Shown: positions 8,020 to 17,091 of the stretch, piece by piece
How the letters are laid out: each line of letters starts with the position of its first letter
How positions within the stretch are numbered: position 1 is the stretch's first letter
Assembly (NCBI RefSeq): GCF_900142435.1
Contig: NZ_LT670846.1
Span: 1,302,001 to 1,366,000 of the forward strand
Source of the DNA: Thermocrinis minervae
GTDB taxonomy: Bacteria > Aquificota > Aquificia > Aquificales > Aquificaceae
DNA length: 64,000 bases
Reading direction: 5' to 3'
Notes under the pieces: generated by a model
What the model was told of the DNA's origin: nothing
The model's database searches: none
What the model saw: only the letters and a program-made list of their open reading frames with translations
Made by a program: the position numbers and the translations under genes

Positions 8020-9027
8020 ATGAGAGATCTGTTACCTGTAGTAGCTTTTTTGCTCAGCTTTTTGGCTCTTCTTCTTTTGAGGTACACCCTACTAAAATAT
8101 CTAACTAATAGATCTGAAAACGCTGTTTACAATTTGATGTTAAAGACTATAAGATTTCCATCTCTCTTTTTGGTATTTGCTATTCCTCTTTACGTTAGCT
8201 TACAGTTTTTAAGACACACTCAAAAAGAGTACATAGTTCATGTAGAAAAGATCGTACTAGCTAGCTTTATCCTCTCTGTATCTATATTTTTGGCAAATCT
8301 AGCGGTTGAGGCTTTGAAACTTTATGCAGGAAGAGCTGGACTAAAACTACCTTCTGCTAATGTAGTCTTTGCTTTAATAAAGGGCTTTATAGTCCTGCTT
8401 GGTGTTATAAGCGTCTTAAACTTGTTTGGTATACCCGTTGTTCACCTTGTGACCACCTTAGGTGTGGGAGCTTTGGCTGTATCCTTGGCACTACAGAGTA
8501 CCTTGAGCAACTTCTTCTCAGGCTTGAGTATAATCTCCTCAAGGCAGATAGAGATCGGAGACTTTGTAAGGCTTGAAAACGGAGAGGAAGGTTACGTTAT
8601 AGACATAACCTGGATGAACACAGTCATAAAGCGTGCGGATAATAATCTAGTGATAGTTCCCAGCTCAAGGATGGTAAACATGATAGTGATAAACTACAGA
8701 AAGCCTATAGAAAGCATGAACATTACTATTCCAGTAAACGTGAGTTATAACTCAGACCTTGATAAAGTAGAGAGGATTACATTTGGGGTGGCTAAAGAGG
8801 TGCAAAAGTCTGTAGAAGGTGCGGATCCCAACTTTGAACCTGTTGTAAGGTTTACAGAATTTGGAGAAAATAGTATAAAACTAAACGTAACACTGAGAGT
8901 GTTGAATTCAGATTATCAGGGTATTGTAAGACATGAGTTCATAAGAAGACTAAAACAGGCTTACGACGCAGAGGGCGTAAGGATGAACTTTCTTACAGTA
9001 TCTACTACATGTCTAGGAATCACCTGA
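8020..9027 (+). CDS. mscS: MscS-family mechanosensitive channel
   Basis: Inner-membrane channel of 335 aa that opens on membrane tension to release solutes in osmotic downshock. Four hydrophobic segments span about residues 1-165; the last is the pore helix (TTLGVGALAVSLALQSTLSNFFSGLSI region). The MscS beta domain follows (EIGDFVRLENGEEGYVIDITWMNT, VIVPSSRMVN) and then the alpha/beta C-terminal domain. The size fits small MscS proteins. The start has no Shine-Dalgarno; TAAATT lies 7 nt upstream. The 3' end overlaps comEC by 19 bp. Confidence 0.9.
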   Translation: MRDLLPVVAFLLSFLALLLLRYTLLKYLTNRSENAVYNLMLKTIRFPSLFLVFAIPLYVSLQFLRHTQKEYIVHVEKIVLASFILSVSIFLANLAVEALKLYAGRAGLKLPSANVVFALIKGFIVLLGVISVLNLFGIPVVHLVTTLGVGALAVSLALQSTLSNFFSGLSIISSRQIEIGDFVRLENGEEGYVIDITWMNTVIKRADNNLVIVPSSRMVNMIVINYRKPIESMNITIPVNVSYNSDLDKVERITFGVAKEVQKSVEGADPNFEPVVRFTEFGENSIKLNVTLRVLNSDYQGIVRHEFIRRLKQAYDAEGVRMNFLTVSTTCLGIT

Positions 9028-10223
9028 GGGCCTTACTTTTCCTGATTTTTTCTTTGATCTTTTCGCTTTTCGTTAACCTGAAGGATAAACTACCGGATCT
9101 TTCCGATGAGGGTGTTTTTTATCTGAGGGTTGACGGCATTCCGCAGGCAGAAGACTCAGGTTTAAAGGTTAAGGTGCTAGTGGAAGGCGGGGACCTTATG
9201 GACTTACAGGGTAAAATGGCTTATCTCACACTCAGAGGTGTTCACAATCTAGGTAAAGATCACCTCGAAGTGGATGCAAGGGTGAAGATAAAGGATGGAA
9301 GGATATACCTTAGTGCGAACTCCGAGGACATACTAGATGCATGGGACGAGGACGGAATAAGGAAAAGGCTTATAAGCAAGCTTGAAGAGAAGGTAAAGGA
9401 TCCGCTCGTGAGGGACTTTACAAAAGCGTACATCTTCGGAGAGGATGCAGACCTTCTACCCCTAGAGGTACAAAGGTCTTTTTGGGAGAGTGGCCTTCTT
9501 CACATCCTAGTGGTAAGCGGATCTCACATAGCCTTGATATTCATGGTTTTCTACAGATTTCTACCCTACCCTTATGGGCATATACTTTCCCTAATACTTT
9601 CCTTTTTTTACACCTTCTATGTGGTAAGGACAGAACCACCTGTGCTGAGAGCCTTCCTTATGTTCCTTCTTTACGTGATGGCCAAGCTTTCAGACCACAG
9701 GCCCGATTACGTTTCTATACTCTTTGTGTCCGGAGCTATTATACTCTTTGTGTTTCCTGAATATCTCCAGTCTTACTCCTTCTGGCTTTCCTTTTTTGCC
9801 ACCCTCTTCATACTTTTATCGATCAAAGAAGCACCCATCCAGAACAAGGTTTTTATGTCCTTTTGGGTGTCTATATTTGCCTTCCTGGGCACGGCACCAT
9901 TAGTAGCAAGCTTTTCACTGACTACACCCATGAGCATACTGCTCACCGCTCCGGCTTCTCTTATCCTTACGCCTTACACCGTTTATTCCTTCCTTGACCT
10001 TTTTACACTGTTTAGCCTCCCTTCCTTTCCCTTGGAAATACTCGGTAAGCTCGCCATAGAGAGCATAAGGGTTATGTCAAACCTCGGGTTTCTATTAAAT
10101 TTAAAAGCTTCTGCCCTTGGATCCTTCTTCTGCACGACTGCTTCTGCCCTAGTGCTTTACTTTACCAGTGGCTGGTGGAAACTCCTTGCCTTTGTACCAC
10201 TTTTGCTGATTGTTATAATATAG
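9009..10223 (+). CDS. comEC: ComEC/Rec2-family DNA uptake channel
   Basis: Polytopic membrane protein of 404 aa. A single N-terminal membrane anchor is followed by a soluble OB-like region and then the Competence domain, starting with FTKAYIFGEDADLLP and the hallmark LLHILVVSGSHIALIF, with about nine further membrane segments. ComEC imports single-stranded DNA during natural transformation. The C-terminal metallo-beta-lactamase-like domain of many ComEC proteins is missing, so this is the short form. It overlaps mscS by 19 bp. The aconitase promoter lies in its last 30 bp. Confidence 0.88.
   Translation: MSRNHLRALLFLIFSLIFSLFVNLKDKLPDLSDEGVFYLRVDGIPQAEDSGLKVKVLVEGGDLMDLQGKMAYLTLRGVHNLGKDHLEVDARVKIKDGRIYLSANSEDILDAWDEDGIRKRLISKLEEKVKDPLVRDFTKAYIFGEDADLLPLEVQRSFWESGLLHILVVSGSHIALIFMVFYRFLPYPYGHILSLILSFFYTFYVVRTEPPVLRAFLMFLLYVMAKLSDHRPDYVSILFVSGAIILFVFPEYLQSYSFWLSFFATLFILLSIKEAPIQNKVFMSFWVSIFAFLGTAPLVASFSLTTPMSILLTAPASLILTPYTVYSFLDLFTLFSLPSFPLEILGKLAIESIRVMSNLGFLLNLKASALGSFFCTTASALVLYFTSGWWKLLAFVPLLLIVII
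10192..10219 (+). promoter_or_regulatory. Promoter of the acn-mdh-fumA cluster
   Basis: TTGTAC (10192-10197), 16-bp spacer, TATAAT (10214-10219), lying inside the last codons of comEC. Predicted transcription start about 10226. The roughly 32-nt leader holds a short inverted repeat (AGGT...ACCT around GTTTTTGAAAAC) and the strong GGAGG at 10247-10251. Confidence 0.55.
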
Positions 10224-10257
10224 GTCATAAGTTTTTGAAAACCTAAGGAGGAATTCT

Positions 10258-12237
10258 ATGGCGAAGGGTACAGTGGCATACAAGATACTACAAAGTCATT
10301 TAGTAAGCGGTAAGCTCATACCAGGAGAAGAGATAGCCATAAAGATAGACCAAACTCTGACGCAGGATGCGACGGGTACTATGGCCTACCTTCAGTTCGA
10401 AGCAATGGGCGTTGACAGAGTAAAGACGGAGTTATCTGTAAGCTACATAGACCACAACATGCTCCAGACGGACTTTAAAAACCCTGACGATCACAAGTAT
10501 CTTATGACGGTGGCCAAAAGGTATGGAATATACCTATCCAAACCTGGAAACGGTATATGCCACCAAGTACACTTGGAAAGGTTTGCAAAACCCGGTAAGA
10601 CCCTGCTTGGATCAGATTCTCATACACCCACAGCAGGTGGTATGGGCATGCTTGCCATAGGCGCTGGTGGCCTTGACGTTGCAGCGGCTATGGCAGGAGA
10701 ACCCTTCTACTTAAAGATGCCTAGGATAGTAGGAGTCAAGCTAACAGGGAAGCTACCAGACTGGGTGACGGCAAAGGACATAATACTTGAGCTCCTACGA
10801 AGACTTTCTGTGAAGGGTGGAGTGGGCAAGATATTCGAATACTTTGGAGAGGGTATAAAAGAACTCTCGGTACCGGAGAGAGCCACAATAACCAACATGG
10901 GAGCTGAACTAGGAGCTACCACCTCCATATTTCCCTCCGATGAGATAACAAGGGCTTACCTTAGAGCACAAGGGAGAGAGCATGATTGGATAGAGCTTCT
11001 ACCAGATCCAGATGCTGAATACGATGAGATTATAGAGATAAACCTCTCAGAGCTTGAACCGCTTATAGCATGTCCTCACTCCCCTGACAACGTAGTCCCT
11101 GTAAGAGAGGTAGAAGGCATAAAGGTGGACCAGGTGGTCATAGGCTCATGCACCAACTCATCCTTCGTGGATCTTACCCGAGCGGGCAAACTCTTGGAGG
11201 GAAGGAAAGTACACCCAGACGTCATCTTCGCAGTAGCTCCAGGTTCCAAACAAGCCCTTGAGCTCATCACTCAGAACGGTATACTTCTTAACTTCCTTAA
11301 GGCTGGAGCCAGGATACTAGAAAGCGCGTGTGGTCCATGTATAGGTATGGGTTTTGCACCACCAAGCGGTGGAGTATCACTCAGGAGCTTCAACAGAAAC
11401 TTTGAAGGTAGGTCTGGAACACCGGATGCAAAGGTCTACCTTGCATCACCAGAGGTTTGCGTCGCCGCTGCCATAGCAGGCCATATAATAGACCCAAGGA
11501 AGCTAGCAGAGAAGGAAGGTATAAAGTGGATAAGGGTTGAGATGCCCGAAAGGTTCCCGTACGGAGACGAGGCCATAATCGAACCACTATCCGAGGAAGA
11601 AGCCAAGAAGGTAGAGATATACAGGGGGCCAAACATAAAGCCTCTACCCGAGTTTGACAGTCTCCCAGAAAGCATAGACGGTGTAGCCTCTCTTATAGTT
11701 GGAGACAATATAACCACCGACCACATAATGCCAGCTGGTGCAAAGATACTACCGCTGAGGTCCAACATCTACGCCATAAGCGAGTACGTGTACCATTACG
11801 TGGATCCAGAGTTTGTAAGCAGAGCAAAGCAGGTAAGGGACTCTGGAAGGGCAAATGTGATAATAGGCGGTGAGAACTACGGACAAGGTTCTTCTAGGGA
11901 ACATGCAGCGTTGGCACCTAGATTCTTGGGCGTCAGGGTGGTAATAGCTAAGTCCTTCGCACGTATACACCATGCTAACCTAGTAAACTTTGGCGTGTTA
12001 CCCCTAGAGTTCGTGGACAAGAAGGACTATGAAAAGTTTACTCTTGGTGATGAGGTGTTAATACCGGACCTTATACAAAGGTTGCAAGAAGGTAAAGAGA
12101 TCATCGTAGTAAACAAGACCACAGGAGAGGAAATAGTATGCAAGTACAACCTGACACCCAAGCAGATCTCTGTCCTGATGGCTGGTGGACTGCTTAACTG
12201 GATAAAGAACAAGCAGAAGGTGGGGGTACAGACATGA
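10258..12237 (+). CDS. acn: Aconitate hydratase
   Basis: [4Fe-4S] aconitase of 659 aa interconverting citrate and isocitrate. Cluster ligands are visible: Cys in GSCTNSS (about 297) and the pair in SACGPCIGMG (about 357 and 360). The swivel domain is at the C-terminus, with GGENYGQGSSREHAALAPR near residue 540. Length fits the compact bacterial/mitochondrial-like group rather than AcnA (~890 aa). With mdh and fumA next door it belongs to the TCA cycle, which in Aquificaceae runs reductively for CO2 fixation. It has the strong Shine-Dalgarno AAGGAGG (10245-10251). It overlaps mdh by 4 bp. Confidence 0.95.
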   Translation: MAKGTVAYKILQSHLVSGKLIPGEEIAIKIDQTLTQDATGTMAYLQFEAMGVDRVKTELSVSYIDHNMLQTDFKNPDDHKYLMTVAKRYGIYLSKPGNGICHQVHLERFAKPGKTLLGSDSHTPTAGGMGMLAIGAGGLDVAAAMAGEPFYLKMPRIVGVKLTGKLPDWVTAKDIILELLRRLSVKGGVGKIFEYFGEGIKELSVPERATITNMGAELGATTSIFPSDEITRAYLRAQGREHDWIELLPDPDAEYDEIIEINLSELEPLIACPHSPDNVVPVREVEGIKVDQVVIGSCTNSSFVDLTRAGKLLEGRKVHPDVIFAVAPGSKQALELITQNGILLNFLKAGARILESACGPCIGMGFAPPSGGVSLRSFNRNFEGRSGTPDAKVYLASPEVCVAAAIAGHIIDPRKLAEKEGIKWIRVEMPERFPYGDEAIIEPLSEEEAKKVEIYRGPNIKPLPEFDSLPESIDGVASLIVGDNITTDHIMPAGAKILPLRSNIYAISEYVYHYVDPEFVSRAKQVRDSGRANVIIGGENYGQGSSREHAALAPRFLGVRVVIAKSFARIHHANLVNFGVLPLEFVDKKDYEKFTLGDEVLIPDLIQRLQEGKEIIVVNKTTGEEIVCKYNLTPKQISVLMAGGLLNWIKNKQKVGVQT

Positions 12238-13238
12238 AGATGCGTAAGGTAGTCTCGGTAATAGGTGCTGGGAATGTAGGAGAACACGTAGCAAGCCTTC
12301 TGGCACTCAGAGGTCTTGTAGACGTTCGTATGTTTGACATACCAAAGAAGGACGGAGATAGAATCATAGAACCCGTCAAGGGTAAAGCCTTAGATATAAG
12401 ACAGATGCTCGCCGCTATAGACATAGATGCCAAGGTAGAAGGGTACACGGTGACACCCGAGGGTGAAGGTTATGAAGCTCTAGAAGGCAGCGATATAGTA
12501 GTCATCACAGCAGGCTTTCCTAGAAGACCAGGTATGAGCAGAGAAGACCTCCTTGAAAAGAACATATCTATACTCGCCATCATAGCTGAAAGGATAAAGA
12601 AGTATGCACCAGACTCTGTGGTGATAGTGGTCACTAACCCCGTAGACCTTATGACGTACGCCGTCTATAGGATACTCGGATTCCCCAGAAACAGAGTGAT
12701 GGGAATGGCTGGAGTGCTTGACTCTGCACGTTTTAAGACCTTCATATCCCAGGAGATAAAGGTTTCGCCTAAAGACATACATGCCTACGTCATAGGTGGA
12801 CACGGTGACGAGATGGTACCACTCATCTCCATATCCAACGTAGGTGGCATACCCCTGATAAACATGCTGCCTAGAGAAAAGATAGAGGAGCTCATCAGAA
12901 GAACGCGCTTTGGAGGTGGTGAGATAGTGGACCTAATGGGAACGTCCGCTTATTATGCTCCGGCTGCCGCCATAGTGGAGATGGTAGAGGCCATAGTGAC
13001 GGATAACAAGAGGATCCTTCCCTGCTCTGTCTTTTTGGATGAGGAAGATGGGGAGTACTATGGAGCCAAGAACGTATGCGTGGGAGTTCCTGTAAAGTTG
13101 GGCAACTGTGGGGTGGAAGAGGTTATTAAAATACCCATGTTGCCTGAAGAAAGACAGATGTGGGAAAGGTCAGTAGAGTCTGTGAAGAGAAACCTCAAGA
13201 CAGTGGAGGAGCTTTTAAATGCGAGAAGTAAGGTATGA
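12234..13238 (+). CDS. mdh: Malate dehydrogenase (LDH-like type)
   Basis: NAD-dependent malate dehydrogenase, 334 aa, catalysing oxaloacetate to malate in the reductive direction. GAGNVG is at residues 11-16 and the NAD-selecting Asp at about 35 (MFD). The mobile loop is FPRRPGMSRED, with an Arg at the substrate-discriminating position typical of MDH rather than LDH. The catalytic His is in IGGHGDEMVP. The ATGA overlap with acn indicates translational coupling, and the 3' end overlaps fumA by 20 bp. A second Met is two codons in. Confidence 0.93.
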   Translation: MKMRKVVSVIGAGNVGEHVASLLALRGLVDVRMFDIPKKDGDRIIEPVKGKALDIRQMLAAIDIDAKVEGYTVTPEGEGYEALEGSDIVVITAGFPRRPGMSREDLLEKNISILAIIAERIKKYAPDSVVIVVTNPVDLMTYAVYRILGFPRNRVMGMAGVLDSARFKTFISQEIKVSPKDIHAYVIGGHGDEMVPLISISNVGGIPLINMLPREKIEELIRRTRFGGGEIVDLMGTSAYYAPAAAIVEMVEAIVTDNKRILPCSVFLDEEDGEYYGAKNVCVGVPVKLGNCGVEEVIKIPMLPEERQMWERSVESVKRNLKTVEELLNARSKV

Positions 13239-14064
13239 AGATATAGTTCAAGCCGTCAGAAGTATAGCCATAAAGGCCAACTACGAGCTTCCAGAGGATG
13301 TAGTGCATGCTTTTGAAAGGGCTCTCAAAGAAGAAGAGTCTGAGGTGGGAAGGGAAGTCCTAAGCCAGATACTTTTAAACGCCAAGCTAGCTAGAGAAGA
13401 GCAGATGGCTTACTGTCAGGACACGGGCGTGGCCGTGGTTTTTGTTGATTTGGGGCAAGATGTACACGTGGTGGGTGGATCCTTAGAAGATGCCATAAAC
13501 GAAGGCATAAGGAGAGCCTACACAGAAGGCTACCTGAGGGCTTCTATGGTGTACGACCCTGTGTTTGAAAGGAAGAACACCAAGGATAACACACCCGCCA
13601 TAATCCACTACAGGGTTGTACCAGGAGATAGGATAAGGATAACCTTTGCACCGAAAGGTGCAGGTTCAGAAAACATGTCCCGCCTAGCTATGCTCAAGCC
13701 TGCAGACAGTTGGGAGGGTGTAAAAAAGTTTGTCCTAGAGACGGTAAAGCTTGCAGGACCTAATGCATGTCCTCCGCTAACCGTAGGTGTGGGTATAGGC
13801 GGTAACTTTGAATACTGTGCTCTACTTGCCAAGAGGGCCCTTCTTAGACCCATAGGAGAGAGAAGTTCTGACCCAGTCGCAAGAAGGATAGAGGAAGAAC
13901 TCCTTGAGGAAATAAACAAGCTTGGACTAGGTCCTATGGGATTTGGAGGAACAGTCACTGCTGTGGACGTCAAGGTAGAGCTCTACCCTTGCCATATAGC
14001 ATCCCTACCCGTTGCTGTAAACATCCAGTGCCACGCTTCAAGACATGCGGAGATAGAGCTTTGA
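13219..14064 (+). CDS. Fumarate hydratase class I, alpha subunit
   Basis: [4Fe-4S] fumarase alpha subunit (TtdA/FumA N-terminal domain), 281 aa. The cluster cysteines are visible in AYCQDTG (about 64), NACPPLTVG (about 182) and NFEYCALLAKR (about 199). It converts malate to fumarate in the reductive TCA cycle together with a separate beta subunit, which is not in this cluster. It is the third gene of the overlapping acn-mdh-fumA block. No Shine-Dalgarno is obvious inside mdh except GGAGG at 13207, 7 nt before the ATG. Confidence 0.92.
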   Translation: MREVRYEDIVQAVRSIAIKANYELPEDVVHAFERALKEEESEVGREVLSQILLNAKLAREEQMAYCQDTGVAVVFVDLGQDVHVVGGSLEDAINEGIRRAYTEGYLRASMVYDPVFERKNTKDNTPAIIHYRVVPGDRIRITFAPKGAGSENMSRLAMLKPADSWEGVKKFVLETVKLAGPNACPPLTVGVGIGGNFEYCALLAKRALLRPIGERSSDPVARRIEEELLEEINKLGLGPMGFGGTVTAVDVKVELYPCHIASLPVAVNIQCHASRHAEIEL

Positions 14065-14177
14065 AGTACATACTCTTTCTAGCTTTTGTTGGTTTGATCA
14101 CCATCCTTTTCCTCTTTGGGATACCTCTTAGGCTTTCACGTAGCTATAATATGAAGAAACAGAAATGGAAGGTTTAA
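14061..14177 (+). CDS. Possible small single-span membrane peptide
   Basis: A frame opening with TTG (overlapping the fumA stop as TTGA) would encode 38 residues: one strong hydrophobic helix (YILFLAFVGLITILFLFG) then a basic tail ending KKQKWKV. It overlaps the following GGDEF gene by 13 bp. The hydrophobic-then-basic layout fits a real small membrane protein and fills an otherwise empty 100-bp gap, but there is no Shine-Dalgarno and no homologue I recognise. A TATAAT at 14145-14150 inside it may instead serve the downstream gene. Confidence 0.3.
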   Translation: MKYILFLAFVGLITILFLFGIPLRLSRSYNMKKQKWKV

Positions 14178-15244
14178 GGGAACAGCTTAAGCTCTTTGAA
14201 GGCTACGAAGGTTTTGAGATTCTAAAAAAAGCCATTCAAGATTTAGTAGAAAACAGGTGGGACAGAGAGGAACTAAAAAGCTTGGGTGAAATTCTTTACC
14301 AGAACGGTGTTCCGTACGCACTGATTATCAGCCTGTACTCTAACCTGAAGGAGTACTTTGATCAGAGTACACTTTCCGACTTTTTCTACTACCTTCTCCT
14401 ACCTTACATGAAGCACGCGCAAGAGACCTTTAAAGAAGAACTTCATATGGAGAATCTTATAGACAGTGTGTACCGTTTGAAAAGGTTCTACATGGAATTC
14501 TTTCAAAGGTTTTTGGAAGAAAGGTCAGAGGAACTTCTGGAGGCCAACAAAACACCACCCTTCAGAAAAGAATTGTACCTCCTTAATACTTCCATTAAAG
14601 AAAAACATATAGAATATTTAGAGGAACAACGCGAAAAGCTCATAGACCTCCTGCAGGAAGTACTCCATCAAAAAGACCTTATGTACGTTGATTGGTTTAT
14701 AAGAAAGGCGCGCGATCTAGTACTGTTAATTCAATCATGGTTGGACAAACTACTTATAGATAGTCTGAAGGAAAACGTATACAAAGATCCTCTTACCGGC
14801 CTTTACAACAGACTTTACCTGGAGGAAGCCCTTCCTAGGGAAGCGGCAAGAGCCAAAAGGTACGGTATGGCCTTGTCTATAATACTCCTAGACTTAGACA
14901 ACTTCAAGCTTATAAACGACACTTACGGACACCTTTATGGAGACTCGGTGTTAAAAAAGGTAGCGGAGATTATAGTCGGATCTTTGAGGAAGTCCGATGT
15001 GGCCTTTAGGTACGGAGGTGAGGAGTTCGTCATACTACTGCCTTACACAGATATAAGAAGCGCAAAAGTGGTAGCCGAAAGGATAAAGAAGCTGTGTGAA
15101 GAGATGCTTCATATAACTCTTAGTGCAGGTATTAAACAGATAAGCAACTTTGAAGACCCTATGAAGGATGTGGAGTGCGCAGACATGGCCCTTTACACGG
15201 CCAAGAGGGAAGGTAGGAACAGAGTAGTCGTCTTTGATGGATAG
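14165..15244 (+). CDS. Diguanylate cyclase (GGDEF domain)
   Basis: Cytosolic protein of 359 aa. The C-terminal GGDEF domain (about residues 200-358) starts with DPLTGLYNR, has LDLDNFKLINDTYGH and an intact active site RYGGEEF, so it should make cyclic di-GMP from GTP. The inhibitory I-site RxxD is present as RKSD, five residues before GGEEF. The N-terminal ~200 residues are helical and cysteine-free (many Leu/Glu/Lys), probably a sensor or dimerisation region of unknown input; no membrane segment. A TATAAT lies 14 nt before the ATG. Confidence 0.88.
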   Translation: MEGLREQLKLFEGYEGFEILKKAIQDLVENRWDREELKSLGEILYQNGVPYALIISLYSNLKEYFDQSTLSDFFYYLLLPYMKHAQETFKEELHMENLIDSVYRLKRFYMEFFQRFLEERSEELLEANKTPPFRKELYLLNTSIKEKHIEYLEEQREKLIDLLQEVLHQKDLMYVDWFIRKARDLVLLIQSWLDKLLIDSLKENVYKDPLTGLYNRLYLEEALPREAARAKRYGMALSIILLDLDNFKLINDTYGHLYGDSVLKKVAEIIVGSLRKSDVAFRYGGEEFVILLPYTDIRSAKVVAERIKKLCEEMLHITLSAGIKQISNFEDPMKDVECADMALYTAKREGRNRVVVFDG

Positions 15245-15650
15245 GCTGTTGCTTTCCCTGTACACTGGCTCCTTATTTCTTCTGGTGTTCGTAGTGGCTC
15301 CTGTTCTGACACGAAGTACCGATTATAAGAACCTTGCAGGACGTCTGTACGGAAGGATACTGTGGCGCTTTTACCTCCTTGCCCTTTTTCTACTTCTTGC
15401 TTATCTTATACTCTCTGATGAAAAACTTTATTCAACTTTGCTCATTATGGGTCTTTTGAGTAACGTCCTTCTTTCTCATTACATTAAGCTTTACAAAAGG
15501 ACTGAAGTAGGTGACATAGACCTGTTGTCCTACAATGACCCTAAAAGGGCACGCTTTAGGAAACTTTCTTATCTTTCTACTTTCCTTCTTTTCTGTAACT
15601 TTATACTGGCCGTATTTGTTCTATTTACTATTACTAAAACTAAAAACTGA
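15237..15650 (+). CDS. Four-helix membrane protein, DUF4149-like
   Basis: Integral membrane protein of 137 aa with four hydrophobic segments (about residues 4-20, 42-60, 66-82, 112-130). The pattern (LYTGSLFLLVFVVAPVL, LAGRLYGRILWRFY) resembles the DUF4149/TMEM205-like family, function unknown. The ATG overlaps the GGDEF stop region by 8 bp; a TTG one codon upstream is possible but less likely. It ends 11 bp before infC. Confidence 0.65.
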   Translation: MDRLLLSLYTGSLFLLVFVVAPVLTRSTDYKNLAGRLYGRILWRFYLLALFLLLAYLILSDEKLYSTLLIMGLLSNVLLSHYIKLYKRTEVGDIDLLSYNDPKRARFRKLSYLSTFLLFCNFILAVFVLFTITKTKN

Positions 15651-15661
15651 TGGAGGTGTAA

Positions 15662-16180
15662 ATGCAGAACTACAGGGTTAACAGACAGATAAGAGGTGTA
15701 AAGGAGGTAAGGCTAATAGACGAGAATGGCAAGCAGATAGGTATAGTGGACATTGAGACAGCTCTGCGTATGGCTGAAGAAAGGGGGCTTGACCTCGTGG
15801 AGATAGCCCCGCAGGCTAATCCACCTGTATGCAAGCTCTTGGACTATGGAAAGTTCCTCTACGAGCTCAAAAAGAAAGAGAAGGAAGCAAAGAAGAAGCA
15901 GAAAGAGCATGCTATAGAAGTAAAGGATATACAGTTGAGTACTCGCATAGACGAACACGACCTTCAGGTTAAGCTAAAACACATGAGGGAGTTTTTGCAG
16001 GACGGAGATAAAGTAAAGGTGAGGATAAAGTTTAAGGGTAGAGAGATCATGTATCCTGAACTTGGTGAAAAACTCGCCAACAGGATAATATCCGAGCTGT
16101 CTGATGTGGGAGTCTTGGAAGCTCCTCCCAAGAAGGAAGGCCAGTTTTTAATCTTTGCCCTATTGCCTAAAAAGAAATGA
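15662..16180 (+). CDS. infC: Translation initiation factor IF-3
   Basis: IF-3 of 172 aa, which binds the 30S subunit, keeps it apart from 50S and checks initiator tRNA pairing. The N-domain has the family signature (YRVNRQIRG, VRLIDENGKQIGI, LDLVEIAPQANPPVCKLLDYGKF); a lysine-rich linker (LKKKEKEAKKKQKEH) leads to the C-domain with KVRIKFKGREI. It begins with ATG after a clear GGAGGTG, not with the rare AUU start used for autoregulation in enterobacteria. rpmI and rplT, its common neighbours, are not here. It overlaps ttuA by 4 bp. Confidence 0.95.
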   Translation: MQNYRVNRQIRGVKEVRLIDENGKQIGIVDIETALRMAEERGLDLVEIAPQANPPVCKLLDYGKFLYELKKKEKEAKKKQKEHAIEVKDIQLSTRIDEHDLQVKLKHMREFLQDGDKVKVRIKFKGREIMYPELGEKLANRIISELSDVGVLEAPPKKEGQFLIFALLPKKK

Positions 16181-17091
16181 GAAAATGCGTTAAGTGTAAC
16201 AAAAAAGCTGAAGTCTATCTACCTCAGTACAGGCTCTCCCTGTGTAGAGAGCATTACATCGAGTGGTTTGAAAACAGGGTAGAGGGCACAATAAGAGAGT
16301 TTAGGATGTTCTCCAAAAAGGACAGGATACTTGTTGCTGTATCTGGTGGTAAAGATAGCCTATCCCTGTGGAACACACTACACAAGCTAGGCTATCAAGC
16401 TGATGGACTCTATATAGACTTGGGTATAGGTCAATACTCGGAGGATTCAAAGAACTTGGCCATAAAGTTTGCAAACAACATAGGAAGAGAGCTTCATACA
16501 GTAAGCCTTAAGGAAGAGGTTCTTAGCATACCTGAGATAAAAAAGGAAGACCCAAGACCTGCATGCTCCTTCTGCGGGACTCTAAAGAGGTACTACATGA
16601 ACCACTACGCCAAAAAACTAGGCTACAACGTGGTGGCCACGGGCCACAACCTGGACGATGAAGTAGCTGTGCTCTTCTCCAACGTCCTTAGCTGGAACCT
16701 TGATTACTTGAAAAGGCAGTACCCTGTTTTGGAAGAGGGGAAGGGTTTTGTGAGGAAGGTAAAGCCTCTGTGTAAAATGAGCGAAAAGGAAAGTGCCCTG
16801 TATGCTTTTATGGCAGGCATTGAGTATATAGAGTACGAATGTCCCTTTTCGGAAGGTTCGACCAGCATAGAGTACAAAAAGCTCTTGTCGGAGCTTGAAG
16901 AAAGGCATCCTGGTACAAAACTTAGGTTCTACATGGAATTCCTCAGAAAGATCTATCCACTGTTAAACCAAGAGCAAGAGCAAACCAATCTAAGACCGTG
17001 TAAGGTATGCGGAGAGCCTACATCAAGGGATGTGTGCCCTGTATGTGCTTTAAAGGCTAAAGTCGGCAAGGTTACGGAGCCTAACGTATAA
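16177..17091 (+). CDS. ttuA: tRNA-5-methyluridine(54) 2-sulfurtransferase
   Basis: TtuA-type thiolase of 304 aa that puts sulfur on ribothymidine 54 of tRNAs, a heat-stabilising modification in thermophiles. N-terminal zinc site C4, C7, C23, H26; PP-loop SGGKDS at 56-61; the three active-site/cluster cysteines C130 and C133 (ACSFCG) and C222 (ECPF); C-terminal zinc site CKVC...CPVC. All positions agree with the TtuA layout rather than TtcA, which lacks the zinc fingers. The sulfur carrier TtuB is not adjacent. The 3' end overlaps convergent coaE by 42 bp. Confidence 0.88.
   Translation: MRKCVKCNKKAEVYLPQYRLSLCREHYIEWFENRVEGTIREFRMFSKKDRILVAVSGGKDSLSLWNTLHKLGYQADGLYIDLGIGQYSEDSKNLAIKFANNIGRELHTVSLKEEVLSIPEIKKEDPRPACSFCGTLKRYYMNHYAKKLGYNVVATGHNLDDEVAVLFSNVLSWNLDYLKRQYPVLEEGKGFVRKVKPLCKMSEKESALYAFMAGIEYIEYECPFSEGSTSIEYKKLLSELEERHPGTKLRFYMEFLRKIYPLLNQEQEQTNLRPCKVCGEPTSRDVCPVCALKAKVGKVTEPNV

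Noticed and set aside
15650-15662. IF-3 autoregulation through a non-standard start codon
   Set aside because: infC begins with an ordinary ATG after a strong GGAGGTG.
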